IMG/VR virus record: IMGVR_UViG_3300017605_000635
Span: 1 to 64,000 of that record
Reading direction: 5' to 3' (one strand)
DNA from: a virus
Length of the DNA stretch: 64,000 nt
Under the pieces are notes generated by a model. It ran no database searches, was not told the origin of the DNA, and saw only the letters and a program-made list of their open reading frames with translations. Positions 16,186-24,904 of this stretch are shown here, piece by piece; the first letter of the stretch is position 1, and each line of letters opens with the position of its first letter. The position numbers were made by a program, and so were the translations under genes.

Positions 16186-16605
16186 ATGGCGAAGCGTATC
16201 ATCAAGCTGCTGGGCGAGCCGGTTCAGGATGAGGACCGTCAGGCCGCAGTAGCCATCACGCCGGGCATGTTGCTCGACATCGACAGCAACGGAGACCTCA
16301 TCCCCGCCAATTCGGCGGGAGGCTACTTCGAGCGCATGTTCGCGCTCGAACGGGAAGAGATGGGCAACGACATTGACGAGGTCTATGCAATCGGAGACAC
16401 CGTCAAGGCTGGTCGGTTCCCTCCCGGCACTCGTGTTCTCGTCCTGATTCCCTCGGGGCAGAACATCCAGGATGGCGAGTATCTCGAAGCAGGCGCCACG
16501 GCAGGAATGCTCCGTGCGTATGCGGCGGGCACTCGCATCGCTCGTTCGCTCGAAGACGTAGGCGCGGTCATTTCGACCACGCGCCTGCGTGCCGTCGTCG
16601 TGTAG
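16186..16605 (+). CDS. Putative capsid decoration/cement protein (139 aa)
   Basis: Separate gene with AAGGAGAG before ATG 16186, directly before the major capsid gene, the usual place for a head-stabilising protein. The product is beta-rich (TPGMLLDIDSNGDLIPA, RVLVLIPSGQNIQDGEYLEAG), as are gpD-like cement proteins. Assignment rests on position, size and fold impression. Confidence 0.6.
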   Translation: MAKRIIKLLGEPVQDEDRQAAVAITPGMLLDIDSNGDLIPANSAGGYFERMFALEREEMGNDIDEVYAIGDTVKAGRFPPGTRVLVLIPSGQNIQDGEYLEAGATAGMLRAYAAGTRIARSLEDVGAVISTTRLRAVVV

Positions 16606-16647
16606 TCAGGGCTCAACTCGGTTCACGAACTTTCAAGGAGAACAGAT

Positions 16648-17676
16648 ATGGGAATGCAGGCACTGAGCTCTGCGCCGCTCGACAACGGCAATAGCTTCAT
16701 GCGGGGAGCCGTTGGCAAGTGGGCGGGAGAGCGTTTCTTGGCGGCCTTCAAGGCTGGCCGTCCGATGAGCCCCAAGGAGCTTCGGACCAATGACCTCCTC
16801 CGCAAGGATGAGTTCCTCTTCTTCGACAAGGAACTCATCGAGGAAGCCAAGATCAGGCTCCGAGGCGTCGCAGACCTTCTCGCTGCCGGACTCGTCAAGC
16901 GTGTCCCAAACGGACTCGCCAAGACGGTGTACGAGTGGACGAAGGTCACGGACATGGACCCGGCCACGGTCTCGCTGGACGCGGTGACGCGCAGTGAGAA
17001 CGACCGGGTTGAGTTCGAACTCGACGGATTGCCCCTGCCGATCACGCACAAGGACTTCTATCTCAACATCCGCGAACTCGAAGCCAGCAAGACGATGGGC
17101 TTCGAGGCGTTGGATACGGTCCACGTGCGCGTCGCAGGTCGCAAGGTTGCCGAGACGACCGAGGACATGCTCTTCAACGGCGGGAAGACATTCGCAGGTC
17201 GGACCATCTACGGCTACACGACGCATCCTGACCGGCTCACGGTCGGATTCGGAACGGGCGGCAACTGGGGCGCTGGCGGCAAGACCGGAGAGCAGATGCT
17301 CACCGACATCCAGACGGCCATTTCCCTCCTCGAAGCCAACCGCATGTATGGCCCATACTGGGCCTATGTCGGAGCGGATGCGTCCGTTCCGCTCGGCAGC
17401 GATTTCAAGGCGCAGTCCGACAAGACCATCCGGGCTCGACTCCTCGAAGTCGACGGACTTCAGCGCATCCGCGTAGCGGACAAGCTGGCCGACGGCAACC
17501 TCATCGTTGTCCAGGCAACCTCCGACGTGGTCTCCATGGTCGAGGGTGAACCGCTTCAGACGGTCCAGTGGGACCTGTACGGTGGAATGCAGATCAACTT
17601 CAAGGCATTCCAGATTCTCGTTCCGATGATCCGTGTCGATGCGCAGGGACGCAGCGGCATCGTCCACATGTCGTAG
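16648..17676 (+). CDS. Major capsid protein, encapsulin/linocin-like HK97 fold
   Basis: 342 aa with AAGGAG upstream. The pattern SENDRVEFELDGLPLPITHKDF, NIRELEAS, ETTEDMLFNGGKTFAG and YGYTTHPDR resembles the linocin/encapsulin family, whose members share the HK97 capsid fold. The basic N-arm and E-loop region fit residues about 20-110. It should form the icosahedral shell. Position after protease and decoration genes supports the call. Confidence 0.85.
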   Translation: MGMQALSSAPLDNGNSFMRGAVGKWAGERFLAAFKAGRPMSPKELRTNDLLRKDEFLFFDKELIEEAKIRLRGVADLLAAGLVKRVPNGLAKTVYEWTKVTDMDPATVSLDAVTRSENDRVEFELDGLPLPITHKDFYLNIRELEASKTMGFEALDTVHVRVAGRKVAETTEDMLFNGGKTFAGRTIYGYTTHPDRLTVGFGTGGNWGAGGKTGEQMLTDIQTAISLLEANRMYGPYWAYVGADASVPLGSDFKAQSDKTIRARLLEVDGLQRIRVADKLADGNLIVVQATSDVVSMVEGEPLQTVQWDLYGGMQINFKAFQILVPMIRVDAQGRSGIVHMS

Positions 17677-17730
17677 TTCGTCGAGGGTCGAGGCGGAAAC
17701 GTCTCGACCTTTCCTCGAAGGGAGAGTGCA

Positions 17731-18057
17731 ATGCCAGCTCAGAAAGCGTATCTTGTGAAAGAAGGGAAGACTCACTATACCCGCGAGGAGGGTGTCCTCG
17801 TGGCACACGGTCCTGGCGACCCGGTCATGCTGACCGAGGCGCAATTCAACGTCTGGAAGGACAAGTTCGAGGACCCATCCGCCGAAGCAGTGCGGCAGGA
17901 CCGTCAGCGAGCCCGGCAGGCCAAGGCGGATGAGGCCGCAGCGGCCGCAGCCGGCAAACCGGCGTCCACCACCGGTCTCGCACAAGACGAGAAGGCGAAG
18001 ACTCCGGCGCACGCGAACCCGGAGAAGGCGGAAGCTCCGAACCTCAAGAAGACGTAA
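17731..18057 (+). CDS. Hypothetical head-region protein (108 aa)
   Basis: ATG 17731 with GGGAGAG upstream. The first 50 residues are folded (KAYLVKEGKTHYTREEGV); the rest is an Ala/Lys/Glu-rich disordered tail. Lies between the capsid gene and the connector gene. May be a head-associated or tail-joining accessory factor; not recognised. Confidence 0.65.
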   Translation: MPAQKAYLVKEGKTHYTREEGVLVAHGPGDPVMLTEAQFNVWKDKFEDPSAEAVRQDRQRARQAKADEAAAAAAGKPASTTGLAQDEKAKTPAHANPEKAEAPNLKKT

Positions 18058-18077
18058 CAGAAGGACTCCCGGTCACT

Positions 18078-18470
18078 ATGGCAACCTACACCTACACGGC
18101 GTCAATCCCGACGGACAAAGACTTCGTGCGCCTCTGGGCGGGTGACCGGGACATTTCTGGCGGAGCGACAACGGCCGTTCTGTCAGACCAAGAGATTGCG
18201 GCGATACTCGCGGAAGCCTCGGGCAAGTGGTGTGCAGCGGCTGACGCCATCGAGATGATGCGGTCGAAGCTCGCACTGAACCAGGCTGCAGGCGGTCTCC
18301 TCATTGAGAAGCAAGTGGAAGACCTCCGCGAACGGTTTTCGGATGCGGGTGTTTCGGGAGAGAATGCCGACAAAGCACTGGCTGCATATGTTATCTATCT
18401 GCGGACTCGATGCGCTCGGCTCTCTTCGAAACGACCCTACATGTTTCGAGTGATGCGGCGGAGACCCTAG
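18078..18470 (+). CDS. Head-tail connector (adaptor) protein
   Basis: 130 aa, mostly helical after a short beta start (ATYTYTASIPTDKDFVRLWAGD). The helices SDQEIAAILAEASGKWCAAADAIEMM and ADKALAAYVIYLRTRC in shorthand match the gp6/gp15-like adaptor ring that binds under the portal. Position after the capsid gene and before the head-closure gene agrees. Stop overlaps the next start (TAGTG). Confidence 0.65.
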   Translation: MATYTYTASIPTDKDFVRLWAGDRDISGGATTAVLSDQEIAAILAEASGKWCAAADAIEMMRSKLALNQAAGGLLIEKQVEDLRERFSDAGVSGENADKALAAYVIYLRTRCARLSSKRPYMFRVMRRRP

Positions 18471-18835
18471 TGGCAGGCTCTCTCATTCCAACGCTCCTCG
18501 ATTTTTTCCCCGACACCGTGGTCGTGGAGAAATGGCTGTCGAGCGATGACAACGGAACGGATACGTGGGATGTTGCGCACCCAATCAACGTTCCCGCCCG
18601 GGTCACGCTGAGCATGCGAACGGAGCGAGGAGCCGGAGGTGATGAACATACGGTTCGAGACCTCCACTTTGTAACGGCAGGCGTGTACAACCTCGACTCA
18701 AAGGACCGATTCACGCTCCCGGTGCGGTTCTCCCTCGACAAGTCGGGTTCCCTTGCGTCGCGTCAACCTCGGGCTCGAAGCGTGACGCAGAAGTCGGATG
18801 AGAACGGCCCTCATCACGAGAAGGTATATTTTTGA
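18470..18835 (+). CDS. Putative head-closure protein
   Basis: 121 aa from GTG 18470, which overlaps the previous stop; a longer frame start at 18410 would overlap needlessly. Beta-rich (TVVVEKWLSSDDNGTDTW, VPARVTLSMRTERG), ending DENGPHHEKVYF, as in stopper proteins that seal the portal after packaging. The final TGA overlaps the TTG start of the sugar aminotransferase (TTGA), linking the glycan genes to the head operon. Confidence 0.6.
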   Translation: MAGSLIPTLLDFFPDTVVVEKWLSSDDNGTDTWDVAHPINVPARVTLSMRTERGAGGDEHTVRDLHFVTAGVYNLDSKDRFTLPVRFSLDKSGSLASRQPRARSVTQKSDENGPHHEKVYF

Positions 18836-19911
18836 TCCATCTCTCCTCTCCCTCGTTGGTTGGCCGAGAGCGTGAATACGTTCTCGATTGCCTCGACCGA
18901 GAGGAACTGTCCTCTGTCGGGTGTTATGTCTCCCGATTTGAGAAGGAGTTCGCCAAGTTCACGGATTCAACGTATGCTGTCGCGTGTTGCAATGGGACCG
19001 CTGCGCTCCATCTTGCGATTCTTTCAACGGGAATCCGCCCGGGGGACAAGGTTCTTCTCCCAGCGTTGACCTACGTGGCGACGGCAAACGCGGTGCGATA
19101 TTGTGGGGGAATCCCCATATTTTGTGACGTAGACCCCAAAACGTGGTGTTTAGACCCAAACGATGTGGTTCGACACCTCAAATCCGGGGTCAAAGCCTCA
19201 ATCATTCTCCCGGTGCATCTCTACGGGGTTGTCTGTGATATGACGGCTCTCGGGCGGATTGCGAAAGCCTACGGGTGTTTCTTAGTCGAGGACGCTGCCG
19301 AGGCACACGGAGCGGAGTGGGAGGGACATCGTGTTGGTGGTATATCCGACCTCGGAGTGTTCTCCTTCTATGGGAACAAGCTCGTGTCCTCCGGAGAAGG
19401 AGGCATGGTTGTTACAGACTCGGTGGGCGCCAATGAAGTTATGCGGCTCCATCGAGGTCAGGGTGTTTCCGCCGGGAATCGTTACTATCACTCCGTCATC
19501 GGGTACAACTATCGACTTACGAACATCCAGGCCGCCATTGCGCTTGGGCAGCTAGAGACGTTGGGCCAACGACTCGTTGCCCATCGACGGGTAGCCGACT
19601 ATTATCGGGCTCGACTCTCCGAGTTCGAGACCCAGGACACGTACGAGAATACCACGCGGGTCGACTGGTTGTTTGCCCTCCTCGTGCCCGAGGGCGTGGA
19701 CCGAGACCGGGTGGCGGAGCGGATGAAGGAGAAGGGAATCGAGACCCGACCGGTGTTCATCCCGATGACCCAACTCCCGATGTATATGGCTCCCACGCCG
19801 GAGAACGCGCAGCGGATAGCCTCCAGAGGGTTGTGTTTGCCGACGCACGCAGGCTTGTCAGAGGAAGACATTGAAACGGTAGTGTCAGGATTCCAAGAGG
19901 TGGTGCAGTGA
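18832..19911 (+). CDS. DegT/DnrJ/EryC1/StrS-type sugar aminotransferase (perosamine synthase-like)
   Basis: 359 aa PLP enzyme of fold type I. Motifs: NGTAALHLAILSTGIRPGDKV, LPVHLYGVVCDM, LVEDAAEAHGAEW and FSFYGNKLVSSGEGGM, where Lys in GNK would form the Schiff base. The overall pattern is closest to GDP-perosamine synthases (RfbE), which convert GDP-4-keto-6-deoxy-mannose to an amino-sugar. The keto-sugar would come from the host, since no dehydratase gene is in the window. TTG start with TTGA overlap; followed by a GTGA overlap. Specific substrate is inference. Confidence 0.85.
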   Translation: MIHLSSPSLVGREREYVLDCLDREELSSVGCYVSRFEKEFAKFTDSTYAVACCNGTAALHLAILSTGIRPGDKVLLPALTYVATANAVRYCGGIPIFCDVDPKTWCLDPNDVVRHLKSGVKASIILPVHLYGVVCDMTALGRIAKAYGCFLVEDAAEAHGAEWEGHRVGGISDLGVFSFYGNKLVSSGEGGMVVTDSVGANEVMRLHRGQGVSAGNRYYHSVIGYNYRLTNIQAAIALGQLETLGQRLVAHRRVADYYRARLSEFETQDTYENTTRVDWLFALLVPEGVDRDRVAERMKEKGIETRPVFIPMTQLPMYMAPTPENAQRIASRGLCLPTHAGLSEEDIETVVSGFQEVVQ

Positions 19912-20453
19912 TGTCAGTATCTTCCGAGCAGCACGATTTGTACGTCAAATTCGCAAATAGGAATTACGGGCAACCGGGAGAGCCTGAACTCCATCAACCA
20001 ATTGTGATGCTTCGAGACTGGATGATTAAGATTGACCCTACGTCTCGGGTCGATGCGTTCACGAAGCTCGAAGGCGGAGAAGGAATCACGATTGGCCGTT
20101 ACGTTCATATTGCGTCGTTTGCCCACATCAACATCGGCGGAGGTCGAACGATTATCGGAGACTACTGTAACGTTTCGAGCGGAGGAAAGATCATCAGCGG
20201 GAGTAACAAACCTGCGGGTAAGAGTCTTTCAGCGATGGCTCCTGCAGACATGCAAGTCATCGAACGGAAGACGACAACGCTTGAACCGTATTCATGCGTG
20301 TTCACCGGCGCCACCGTTCTTCCTGGGGTGACTTTAGGTGAGGGAGCGGTCTTAGGCGCGATGTCTCTTGCTACTCATGATATTCCTCCGTGGGAGATTT
20401 GGGCGGGGGTTCCGGCTCGAAAGATTCGGACAAGAACTCGACCATGCGAATAG
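19908..20453 (+). CDS. Left-handed beta-helix (hexapeptide) acyltransferase
   Basis: 181 aa. Isoleucine-patch repeats (ITIGRYVHIASFAHINIGGG, TIIGDYCNVSSGGKI, VLPGVTLGEGAVLGAMSLA) end in the typical WEIWAGVPARKIR of WbbJ/maltose-type acetyltransferases. Beside an aminotransferase it would most simply N-acetylate the new amino-sugar, giving an N-acyl-perosamine-like product. The start is GTG 19908 (GAGG seven bases upstream) or ATG 19911. It overlaps the next gene by 10 nt. Confidence 0.82.
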   Translation: MMSVSSEQHDLYVKFANRNYGQPGEPELHQPIVMLRDWMIKIDPTSRVDAFTKLEGGEGITIGRYVHIASFAHINIGGGRTIIGDYCNVSSGGKIISGSNKPAGKSLSAMAPADMQVIERKTTTLEPYSCVFTGATVLPGVTLGEGAVLGAMSLATHDIPPWEIWAGVPARKIRTRTRPCE

Positions 20454-21142
20454 CCTTTGGCGGAATCTGGCGCGACTCCGCTGGGGGCCAAGTTGCCCGT
20501 TACTTTTCTCAAGTAGCGGCATTCCGAACGCATTTGACGGGTGACCATTATGTTCGGGTCATTGCCGTCGAGGGAGATAGCAAGGACGATACGTGGGGTG
20601 ATCTCGAACGAACAGCGGCACGTCTTCAAATACCGCTCGAACTCATAAAGTGTGACCATGGAAAGCCGAACTATGGAAGCTCTGAACTTCCTGACCGGCT
20701 CGAAGGTTGCCAGATGGTGATGCATTGCGTATATGACCATGTAAAGCCAGACGATGAGATTGTTGTTTTCGTCGAAACGGACCTTATTTGGGACCCGCAC
20801 ACGATTGGGACCCTCGTCGACGTGATTGATCGCCGTGAGACGGATGTGGTGGCTCCGTTTGTGATGGTTGGCCCGAACTTTTACGATATTTGGGCCTACC
20901 GGAAAGATGGAGAACGGTTTGGGCCATTCCCGCCTTACCATAAGGACTTGAAGCCAACGGGGATGACGGATGTCGACTCGGTTGGGTCCTGCGTTATCTG
21001 TCATGGAGAGGTCGCACGAACGTGCCGTGTTGCGCCGGATGCGCCGTGGGACCGTTCGTGCCTCGTTGGGTTTTGCGATACTGCCCGGTCGAAAGGCTAC
21101 CGGGTCTCAGTAATGCCAGAATGGAAGATTCGACACCCATGA
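20444..21142 (+). CDS. Putative GT-A-fold glycosyltransferase
   Basis: 232 aa from ATG 20444. It shows a nucleotide-sugar transferase pattern: MRIAFGGIWRDS start, a central VVFVETDLIWDPHTI with an acidic E-x-D that could bind metal, and later VVAPFVMVGPNFYDIWAYR. The style recalls GT62/Anp1-like enzymes. It probably transfers sugar onto a protein or glycan in the cytoplasm. Overlaps both neighbours and is embedded in the glycan cassette. Confidence 0.65.
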   Translation: MRIAFGGIWRDSAGGQVARYFSQVAAFRTHLTGDHYVRVIAVEGDSKDDTWGDLERTAARLQIPLELIKCDHGKPNYGSSELPDRLEGCQMVMHCVYDHVKPDDEIVVFVETDLIWDPHTIGTLVDVIDRRETDVVAPFVMVGPNFYDIWAYRKDGERFGPFPPYHKDLKPTGMTDVDSVGSCVICHGEVARTCRVAPDAPWDRSCLVGFCDTARSKGYRVSVMPEWKIRHP

Positions 21143-21312
21143 ACGTTCTCGACCGATTGAACGCATTCGCGGGGGAGCTTCGACGACTCGGGCTCCGGCA
21201 CCCCGTCCTCGACGGGGTGGAGCCGGAGAACGTTCCTGGAGCGGTGGCGGACCAGATTGAGTTGATCCTTTCGGGATTGGCTCCGGAGACGGTAACGGGA
21301 GAACCGGCGTGA
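21139..21312 (+). CDS. Small helical protein in glycosyltransferase cassette (57 aa)
   Basis: ATG 21139 overlaps the previous stop (ATGA) and the stop overlaps the next GTG (GTGA). The product (MNVLDRLNAFAGELRRLGL, then VADQIELILSGLAPETVTG) is a two-helix peptide without known motif. Tight coupling on both sides supports reality; perhaps an adaptor for the transferases. Confidence 0.55.
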   Translation: MNVLDRLNAFAGELRRLGLRHPVLDGVEPENVPGAVADQIELILSGLAPETVTGEPA

Positions 21313-22163
21313 AGGTCTTCGTTGAACCAGTGCCCGCCTCGTTGAGCCTCGCCATGTGGCGAGTTGCGAAGGCATTGAAGTCGTATGCCCCGGAGGGAAT
21401 CGAGATCACCACAAACGCCTCAGAAGCGGACCTCCAGGTGTTGCATGTAATCGGTCTAGATAGCATGGACGTTCTCAAAGCGCCACGCTACGCCGTGATC
21501 CAGTATTGCCTTTACAGCGCAAACGGGGATCATTCCGCGTGGAATCCCATCTGGAACGATTCGGTTCTCAACTGGAGCTACTATGACCTACGTGCGCCGA
21601 GGTTCTATCGCAGCCCTCTTGGGGCAGACGAGACCTTTGTGTCCTATCATGCGAATGGACACCGGCGTGACGTCGGGGTGGTCACGAGCGGCTATGTTAG
21701 TGGGCCGGGAGCAGAAGCGATTGAAGATGTTGCGATTGCGGCGTCTCTCGCGGGTCTTACCACTGCCCACCTTGGCCCTCGTCCGGTCGGCATGACCCAA
21801 TACCCGAGGGGATGGACGTTGAAATTCGGGATTGACGATAATCAACTCTCCGACCTCTACGGAAGTGCGCGTTGGGTGAGTGGTCTCCGGCACGTCGAGG
21901 GGTTCGAGCTTCCGTGCGTCGAGGGGTTGATGTGCGGGGCTCGTCCCATCGTCTTCGACCGTCCGGATATGCGTCGGTGGTATGAGGGGCACGCGGTCTT
22001 TGTTCCTGAGTCGAGTGGACCTTCATTGGTCAAGGAGTTGTTGAACGTTCTCCAATTCGAGCCGGAGCCGGTCTCGCGGGAAGAGTCAGAAGAAGTCAGA
22101 GCAAAGTTTGATTGGGGTCGGATTGTGTCAGGATTTTGGTCAGGAGTGTTAGCCAATGCGTAA
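21309..22163 (+). CDS. Putative GT-B-like glycosyltransferase
   Basis: 284 aa. The C-terminal half has GT4-like features: GSARWVSGLRHVEGFELPCVEGLMCGARPIVFDR in shorthand, where the E-G-F-x-L-P-x-x-E pattern normally binds the nucleotide-sugar phosphate, followed by MRRWYEGHAVFVPE. The N-terminal half is shorter than in full GT4 enzymes. GTGA overlap at the start; overlaps the next gene by 8 nt. Confidence 0.7.
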   Translation: MKVFVEPVPASLSLAMWRVAKALKSYAPEGIEITTNASEADLQVLHVIGLDSMDVLKAPRYAVIQYCLYSANGDHSAWNPIWNDSVLNWSYYDLRAPRFYRSPLGADETFVSYHANGHRRDVGVVTSGYVSGPGAEAIEDVAIAASLAGLTTAHLGPRPVGMTQYPRGWTLKFGIDDNQLSDLYGSARWVSGLRHVEGFELPCVEGLMCGARPIVFDRPDMRRWYEGHAVFVPESSGPSLVKELLNVLQFEPEPVSREESEEVRAKFDWGRIVSGFWSGVLANA

Positions 22164-23361
22164 GCTACTCTGGATTGGAGATGCGGGGTGTGAGACGGGG
22201 TTCGCTAAGGCGACCCACTACATCCTCGATACGTTGCGTCACTACTGGGAGGTGACCGTCCTTGGGCTGAATTACTACGGGCACCCAGCGGCCAAGCGCA
22301 AATACCCGTATGACATCTATCCGGCGCATACGGGCACAGACTTCTTCGGGGTCAAGCAGATTCCCGCCCTCTGGGAGGAAGTTCACCCGGATGTCGTCGT
22401 GATCCAGAATGACCCTTGGAACTTTCCGGCCTATCTCTATCGGCTGAAGGGTGTGCCGGTCGTCGGAGGGGTGGCGGTCGACGGGTTGAACTGCCAAGGC
22501 CAATCACTCAACGGGTTGAGTCTTGCGGTCTTTTGGACCGAGTTCGGACGCTATGAGGCGAGTCTCGGAGGCTATCGTGGCCCCAGCGCGGTGATTCCCC
22601 TCGGAGTCGACCGAACCATCTACAAACCGTTGGACCGTCAGCAGTGCCGTCGAGAGATGGGCATTCTCCCTCGGTTCCAAGATGCCTTCATCGTCATGGC
22701 GGTCGGACGGAACCAACTTCGGAAACGACTCGATTTGACCATCCGCTACTTTGCCGCGTGGGTGAAGAAGTATCAGCCCGACAACGCAGTGCTTTACCTC
22801 CACGCGGCTCCGACCGGTGAGCAGGCCGTGGACCTGCACCAACTCGGAGGCTACTATGGCGTCATGAACCAGATGATCGTCGCAGAGCCCGAGGCGTTCC
22901 ACGGTATGACGGAGGAACGGCTCCCGGTTCTCTACAATTGTGCCGACCTCGGGTTCAGCACCTCGCAAGGAGAGGGGATGGGGCTCCCGGCGCTGGAGAT
23001 GATGGCGTGCGGCGTGACGTCGATTCTCCCAGCGAACGCAGCCTATTCAGATTGGGCGCCAGACGGGGCTCTCCTCGTTCCGTGTACGTCGACCTCGATC
23101 ACGGTTCCTTCCGCCTCTCCAATCAACGTGATCGGCTCGATCATGGACGAAGATATGGCGGTGGAGACGTTACAAGCGGCTTACTCCAATAAGGCCAAGC
23201 TCTCTGATTGGTCGATGCGAGCGTTTGAGCTTGCTTCTGACCCTCGGTTCGATTGGCGTGTCATCGGAGAGAAGTGGAACGTTGGAATCAACGAGGCCAT
23301 CCAACTCCGTGAGATGTTCAAGAAGAAACAAGAAGCTCGGGAGGCAGCGGCCAATGCCTAA
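22156..23361 (+). CDS. GT4-family glycosyltransferase (GT-B fold)
   Basis: 401 aa. N-terminal Rossmann half (KLLWIGDAGCETGFAKATHY) and C-terminal half with VMAVGRNQLRKRLDL, YNCADLGFSTSQGEGMGLPALEMMACG, the canonical donor-binding E-x7-E region of GT4 transferases. A retaining glycosyltransferase using a nucleotide-sugar is expected. It closes the glycan cassette and overlaps the HK97-gp10-like gene by 8 nt, so it is co-transcribed with tail assembly genes. Confidence 0.85.
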   Translation: MRKLLWIGDAGCETGFAKATHYILDTLRHYWEVTVLGLNYYGHPAAKRKYPYDIYPAHTGTDFFGVKQIPALWEEVHPDVVVIQNDPWNFPAYLYRLKGVPVVGGVAVDGLNCQGQSLNGLSLAVFWTEFGRYEASLGGYRGPSAVIPLGVDRTIYKPLDRQQCRREMGILPRFQDAFIVMAVGRNQLRKRLDLTIRYFAAWVKKYQPDNAVLYLHAAPTGEQAVDLHQLGGYYGVMNQMIVAEPEAFHGMTEERLPVLYNCADLGFSTSQGEGMGLPALEMMACGVTSILPANAAYSDWAPDGALLVPCTSTSITVPSASPINVIGSIMDEDMAVETLQAAYSNKAKLSDWSMRAFELASDPRFDWRVIGEKWNVGINEAIQLREMFKKKQEAREAAANA

Positions 23362-23746
23362 GAGTGGCATCACGTGGGATTCGACCGAGATGACGGTCAA
23401 GTGCGCTTCCATTCGGAGCAAAATCCCGGATGTCGCAGGTCGAGCCCTCTACGATGAATTGGAGGAGGTCGAAGTCCCGGAGTGTCAGGCGGAGGTTCCG
23501 TATTTGACAGGAGCCCTCCACGATACGATTCGGGTTGAAGGTCCGTTCTTCAACCATGGGTGGATTTCGGCCAACATCGTCGCAGGAGACGACACTGTCA
23601 ACTACGCGATTCCGGTTCACGAAGACCTCGACCGGTTTCACCCGCACGGCAAGGCGAAGTTCATCCAAGACCCTCTCTTTGCGAGCCGACCGTTCATTGG
23701 GGCTCGGATTGCGGAACGTATGCACTTCTCGACGTGGAGCATCTAA
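23354..23746 (+). CDS. HK97 gp10-like neck/tail-completion protein
   Basis: 130 aa. The segment PYLTGALHDTIRVEGPF, then NYAIPVHEDLDRFHPHGKAKFIQDPL matches the gp10 family signature (g.Lr.Si, Y...vh.....H..G..kFl..a). This protein joins head and tail. It ends TAATG with the next gene, showing the head-tail series resumes right after the glycan genes. Confidence 0.75.
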   Translation: MPKSGITWDSTEMTVKCASIRSKIPDVAGRALYDELEEVEVPECQAEVPYLTGALHDTIRVEGPFFNHGWISANIVAGDDTVNYAIPVHEDLDRFHPHGKAKFIQDPLFASRPFIGARIAERMHFSTWSI

Positions 23747-24159
23747 TGCCGTGGTTGGATGATCTCAAGACCGTCCTCTCAACGGCTCTCGTCCTCGGGA
23801 GTTCGTCCATCCTCAAATCGACTGAGGCGGACATCCCCTCGGATGCACGGTCGTACATTATGATTCGGGCAACAGCGGGAGCCGGGAACGAGCGCACGCA
23901 CAATAGTGCGCCGCAACCGGCCTACGAATACCCGGGAGCCCAATTGACCTTCGGAGCGAGCACCTCACCGGCAGCAGAGCTATTAGCACAGTCAGCAAAA
24001 CGTGCGTTCCATGCGATACGCGATCAGGTCATTGGTTCGACCTACATTCGTGAGATTCGAGCGTTGCAGGAACCTTTTGACGGAGGTTCGGACAAGAATC
24101 AACGACCGACGTACAAACTCAATGTGATCGGCTGTCGCAGGCCGGAAGGAGTCTCCTAA
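23746..24159 (+). CDS. Putative tail terminator / minor capsid protein
   Basis: 137 aa, TAATG-coupled on both sides. Starts MPWLDDLKTVLSTALVLG; the core YIMIRATAGAGNERTHNSAPQPAYEYPGAQLTFG in shorthand and PTYKLNVIGCRRP resemble the small terminator proteins that cap the tail tube. Position between the gp10-like protein and tail tube gene supports this. Confidence 0.65.
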   Translation: MPWLDDLKTVLSTALVLGSSSILKSTEADIPSDARSYIMIRATAGAGNERTHNSAPQPAYEYPGAQLTFGASTSPAAELLAQSAKRAFHAIRDQVIGSTYIREIRALQEPFDGGSDKNQRPTYKLNVIGCRRPEGVS

Positions 24160-24614
24160 TGGGCGTAAATGCCAAGAGTTCACACGGAACACTAATCGAC
24201 GTTCAGCTCACGCCGGGTGGGGCGTTCACCGTCATTTCCGAAATCGGGGACATCGACAACATCGGAACGATGAGGAACGAGACCGATGTCACGGTGCACA
24301 ACGAGGACATCGACACGTACATCCTCGGAGTCATGCGCCGCGCAGCGGCTGGGTTCCCGGTCAACTGGGTGGCCGCAGACCCGTCGCACCAGGGTATGTT
24401 GACCCTGCACTACAACAACACCGTCACCGGCTGGCGCGTGCGTCATCCGGACGGTCGAGTCCTCATCTTCTCGGGCGGCATCGCGAACATGGGCGAGCCG
24501 GCACCGGTCGATGGCGCGATTCGCCGCAACGTCTCGATTCGACCCTCGGGGCTCTTCAGTTACAACGGAGCCATCGTTGGTCAGGTCGGCACGCCGTTCG
24601 TCTACCCGGTGTAG
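24159..24614 (+). CDS. Major tail tube protein
   Basis: 151 aa. Beta-rich protein with typical tube features: FTVISEIGDIDNIGTMRNETDVTVHN, VNWVAADPSHQGMLTLHYNNTVTGWRV. It would polymerise around the tape measure. Order terminator, tube, chaperones, tape measure is the standard siphovirus arrangement. Confidence 0.78.
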   Translation: MGVNAKSSHGTLIDVQLTPGGAFTVISEIGDIDNIGTMRNETDVTVHNEDIDTYILGVMRRAAAGFPVNWVAADPSHQGMLTLHYNNTVTGWRVRHPDGRVLIFSGGIANMGEPAPVDGAIRRNVSIRPSGLFSYNGAIVGQVGTPFVYPV

Positions 24615-24645
24615 TTGGACCTTCGGTTCCAGTCAGAGAAGTCAG

Positions 24646-24891
24646 ATGGGTCAGTATCGTTTCGTGTTTTCCGCGATTGGCGGTGACGGGTGTAGGCCAG
24701 ATCAGGGAGACGGTTCTCGTGTCTTTGGTTGTGGCCTACGCTCGTGCCCCGATTGTGAGATGAGAGCGTTCGTGCAGACAATGCGGGTGATGGGTCAGCG
24801 CGTCCAAGAGGCGTTGCTGATCCATTCACCCGGACAGCCGGATCAGGTGATTGATAATCTTCTGACCCGGATTCGGAACGGCAACCCGTAG
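24646..24891 (+). CDS. Small hypothetical Cys-containing protein (81 aa)
   Basis: ATG 24646 without a strong ribosome site. Contains FGCGLRSCPDCE, a C-x4-C-x2-C cluster that may bind metal, followed by helices. Lies between tail tube and chaperone genes, where a small tail-associated or assembly factor is sometimes found. Not recognised. Confidence 0.5.
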   Translation: MGQYRFVFSAIGGDGCRPDQGDGSRVFGCGLRSCPDCEMRAFVQTMRVMGQRVQEALLIHSPGQPDQVIDNLLTRIRNGNP

Positions 24892-24904
24892 CAGGAGGTC
24901 AGTG

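Noticed and set aside
18832-23361. Glycosyltransferases as DNA base glucosyltransferases
   Set aside because: The cassette is in the late virion operon, far from the modification genes, and includes sugar-nucleotide amination and acylation, which suits protein or LPS glycans better.
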